Below are positions 63,833 to 64,000 of a DNA stretch of 64,000 bases, piece by piece. The notes beneath the pieces are model-generated. The model was not told the origin of the DNA, did no database searches, and worked only from the letters and a program-made list of their open reading frames with translations. The stretch spans positions 1 to 64,000 of the forward strand of contig CANLZY010000001.1 in NCBI GenBank assembly GCA_947495685.1, written 5' to 3'. The position numbers were made by a program, and so were the translations under genes. The stretch is from an uncultured Tropicimonas sp. (GTDB lineage: Bacteria; Pseudomonadota; Alphaproteobacteria; Rhodobacterales; Rhodobacteraceae). How positions within the stretch are numbered: position 1 is the first letter of the stretch; every line of letters begins with the position of its first letter.

Positions 63833-64000
63833 GGCAGGATCACCGGGGGCGGATCGGAGGGCGGGGCCGCATCGGCTGATCGAACGTACAGCGGGGCCGG
63901 GCGGTCCGGTGTTTCGCGCTCGTCGACAAGGCGCCGTTTGGCGATATGGGCGATCCGTTCCGGGATGTTCCCGAGGTTGGTGGGCTCGGCCAAGACAGTG
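63829..64000 (-). CDS. tsaB: tRNA t6A biosynthesis protein TsaB, C-terminal end only
   Basis: The 57-codon 3' end of a gene that starts beyond the right edge. The visible end reads RIAHIAKRRLVDERETPDRP and closes PAPLYVRSADAAPPSDPPPV. The APLY-R motif at the end, and the position before rimI, mark TsaB, which helps TsaD make threonylcarbamoyl-adenosine on tRNAs. Confidence 0.8.
   Translation of the reverse strand, partial: TVLAEPTNLGNIPERIAHIAKRRLVDERETPDRPAPLYVRSADAAPPSDPPPVILP

Noticed and set aside
1-64000. CRISPR arrays, rRNA genes, complete prophage
   Set aside because: No regularly spaced 20-40 bp direct repeats, no rRNA-like sequence, and no phage structural genes were seen.

Overview
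The window is GC-rich DNA from an alphaproteobacterium, most likely of the family Rhodobacteraceae (Roseobacter group). This is inferred from several features: a fused sulfate adenylyltransferase/APS kinase, an Hsp20-DUF1150 pair, a methylmalonyl-CoA epimerase-DUF1467 pair, TauE-TIGR02186, TRAP and BMP-type ABC transporters, and a KdsA/Kps capsule block. Genes are tightly packed, with many ATGA or TGATG overlaps.

Accessory left part (1-28,200). It opens with a LysR regulator, a ferredoxin-reductase/AIF-like FAD enzyme and a Tat-exported carotenoid-hydratase-like protein. A lone methyltransferase follows, flanked by gene-poor DNA with degenerate repeats. Next come a quinone oxidoreductase and a LysR gene, divergent from a radical SAM / luciferase-like monooxygenase / SDR operon. 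That operon ends at a strong terminator facing a CmcJ-like oxygenase. From 12,144 to 26,141 lies one large catabolic cluster for an acetoin-type 2-oxoacid dehydrogenase. It holds E1 alpha and beta, a free-standing lipoyl domain protein, a separate E2 catalytic protein, lipoamide dehydrogenase, a lipoyl synthase, a lipoate-ligase-like protein, an acetoin-reductase-like SDR, a DUF1330 gene, an enoyl-CoA hydratase with an NTF2-like partner, a GMC oxidoreductase, a formate/nitrite-family channel and an AcoR-like activator. Three copies of an inverted repeat (AACTGTCTCA, 11-12 nt spacer, TGAGACRGTT) stand before the lpd-lipA/hydratase divergon, the E1 operon and the channel-GMC operon, and are the likely binding sites of the activator. 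Two genes of the cluster are broken, one by a premature stop and one by an 8-bp tandem repeat that shifts the frame. The part ends with a decayed tyrosine integrase, a decayed IS6-type transposase and a tRNA-Gln gene, the usual signature of an integration hotspot.

Conserved right part (28,200-64,000). It contains: kdsA and Kps capsule export genes; a uracil-DNA-glycosylase-like protein, SseB and aspS; a DUF1800/DUF1501 pair; a response regulator; mce and DUF1467; EI24, nitroreductase, histone-deacetylase-like and DUF167 genes; a purE / ProC-like / purK operon; YdcH; a heat-shock hsp20-DUF1150 operon with an RpoH-like promoter; a TRAP transporter operon with an internal hairpin and an apparent TTG start; sat-cysC; rraB-trxB divergent from an Lrp regulator; TIGR02186 with two tandem TauE exporters; an unknown conserved-looking protein; a BMP/nucleoside-type ABC transporter; rimI; and the 3' end of tsaB.

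The strongest candidate for an undescribed system is the 12.1-26.1 kb cluster. It appears to be an acetoin-dehydrogenase-like complex whose lipoyl domain is a separate diffusible protein, served by its own lipoate assembly genes and co-regulated with a small-anion channel and a GMC oxidoreductase. Assignments rest on motif reading only; no database search was run.
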